From contig NZ_WHNP01000015.1 in assembly GCF_009362735.1 (NCBI RefSeq), positions 62,001-126,000 on the forward strand: a DNA stretch of 64,000 nt. The letters run 5' to 3'. This DNA comes from Paraburkholderia franconis. GTDB taxonomy: Bacteria > Pseudomonadota > Gammaproteobacteria > Burkholderiales > Burkholderiaceae. This document shows, piece by piece, positions 63,841 to 64,000 of this stretch (position 1 is its first letter; each line of letters starts with the position of its first letter). A program made the translations under genes and the position numbers. Under the pieces are notes generated by a model. That model ran no database searches. It was not told where the DNA came from and worked only from the letters and a program-made list of their open reading frames with translations.

Positions 63841-64000
63841 TCAATGCACGAAGCCGAAGAACGCCATCGCGCCTTCGGCCGGCGTCAGGCCCGCCTTGAA
63901 GTAACCCTCGAGCCGGTCCGCAATCGCTTCGTCGAGTGTGAAGGGCGGCTGGATGTAGCCCACATTGAACGCATGGTCGTACCAGTCGCTGAGCCACGCG
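63841..64000 (-). pseudogene. Hypothetical protein, C-terminal part at the window edge
   Basis: The minus strand reads AWLSDWYDHAFNVGYIQPPF and, after a 1-nt shift, LDEAIADRLEGYFKAGLTPA, then EGAMAFFGFVH and a stop at 63841. The composition is clearly protein-like. The shift near 63945 suggests a broken gene, and its start lies beyond the window. I do not recognise the family. Confidence 0.4.

Noticed and set aside
1..64000. tRNA genes, rRNA genes and CRISPR arrays
   Set aside because: No cloverleaf, rRNA segment or regularly spaced repeats were noticed on reading; a dedicated scan was not possible.

Overview
The window looks like an accessory region of a Burkholderiaceae genome (Burkholderia/Paraburkholderia/Caballeronia type). 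This rests on mostly GC-rich coding DNA, a Burkholderia-style porin, tightly overlapped operons and a patchwork of blocks separated by decayed insertion sequences (IS3, IS5, IS6, IS630 and IS701 families). No rRNA, tRNA or CRISPR array was seen. The assignment is inference; no database search was possible.

Region by region. (1) 1-8654 is a plus-strand catabolic operon: a diiron oxygenase cut by the left edge, a CaiB/racemase-type CoA enzyme, a MaoC hydratase, an enoyl-CoA hydratase, an SCP2-type thiolase, a DUF2889 protein, a PaaK-type CoA ligase, a 2Fe-2S/FAD reductase and a zinc alcohol dehydrogenase. Together they suggest oxygenation and beta-oxidation-like breakdown of a CoA-activated cyclic or branched acid. 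(2) 8795-14478 holds a LysR regulator, an MHS-type transporter, a porin and an M20 amidohydrolase, bracketed by two inverted copies of a ~170-bp MITE-like element. (3) 14479-18157 is IS debris plus an IS630 element whose transposase is broken by one amber codon. (4) 18449-20687 encodes an EAL protein and a CRP/FNR regulator, a likely cyclic-di-GMP module. (5) 20785-49614 is a large exopolysaccharide locus with two divergent arms. The left arm (minus strand) has an atypical response regulator, WecB epimerase, three glycosyltransferases, a two-domain oxidoreductase, a heparinase-like protein and an exported protein, almost all joined by ATGA overlaps. The right arm (plus strand) has a WecA/MraY-type initiating transferase, a glycosyltransferase, an acetyltransferase, Wzb phosphatase, Wzc kinase, WecC dehydrogenase, Wzx, Wzy, Wza, a pectate-lyase-fold protein, YjbH, a lipoprotein and GlmS. 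GlmS, WecB and WecC form a supply line to UDP-ManNAcA, so the polymer probably contains that sugar and is made by a Wzx/Wzy route. (6) 49615-53400 carries IS relics and a lipoprotein of different composition.

(7) 54134-58706 is the most interesting block: a phosphoenolpyruvate mutase with the EDKx5N signature, two or three small unknown ORFs, both halves of a split transketolase, and an enolase-superfamily protein that keeps the metal ligands and catalytic Lys but has lost other enolase active-site residues. The genes touch or overlap, apart from a possible 10-bp gap at one uncertain start, and no canonical phosphonopyruvate decarboxylase is present. This looks like an undescribed or little-described phosphonate pathway, flanked by two same-strand IS6 relics. 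(8) 60103-64000 holds a cupin, a decayed queD followed by an intact-looking queE and the start of a phage terminase small subunit (probable prophage debris), then an AT-rich standalone gene for a CdtB-like genotoxin/nuclease with all catalytic residues, and broken gene ends at the right edge.
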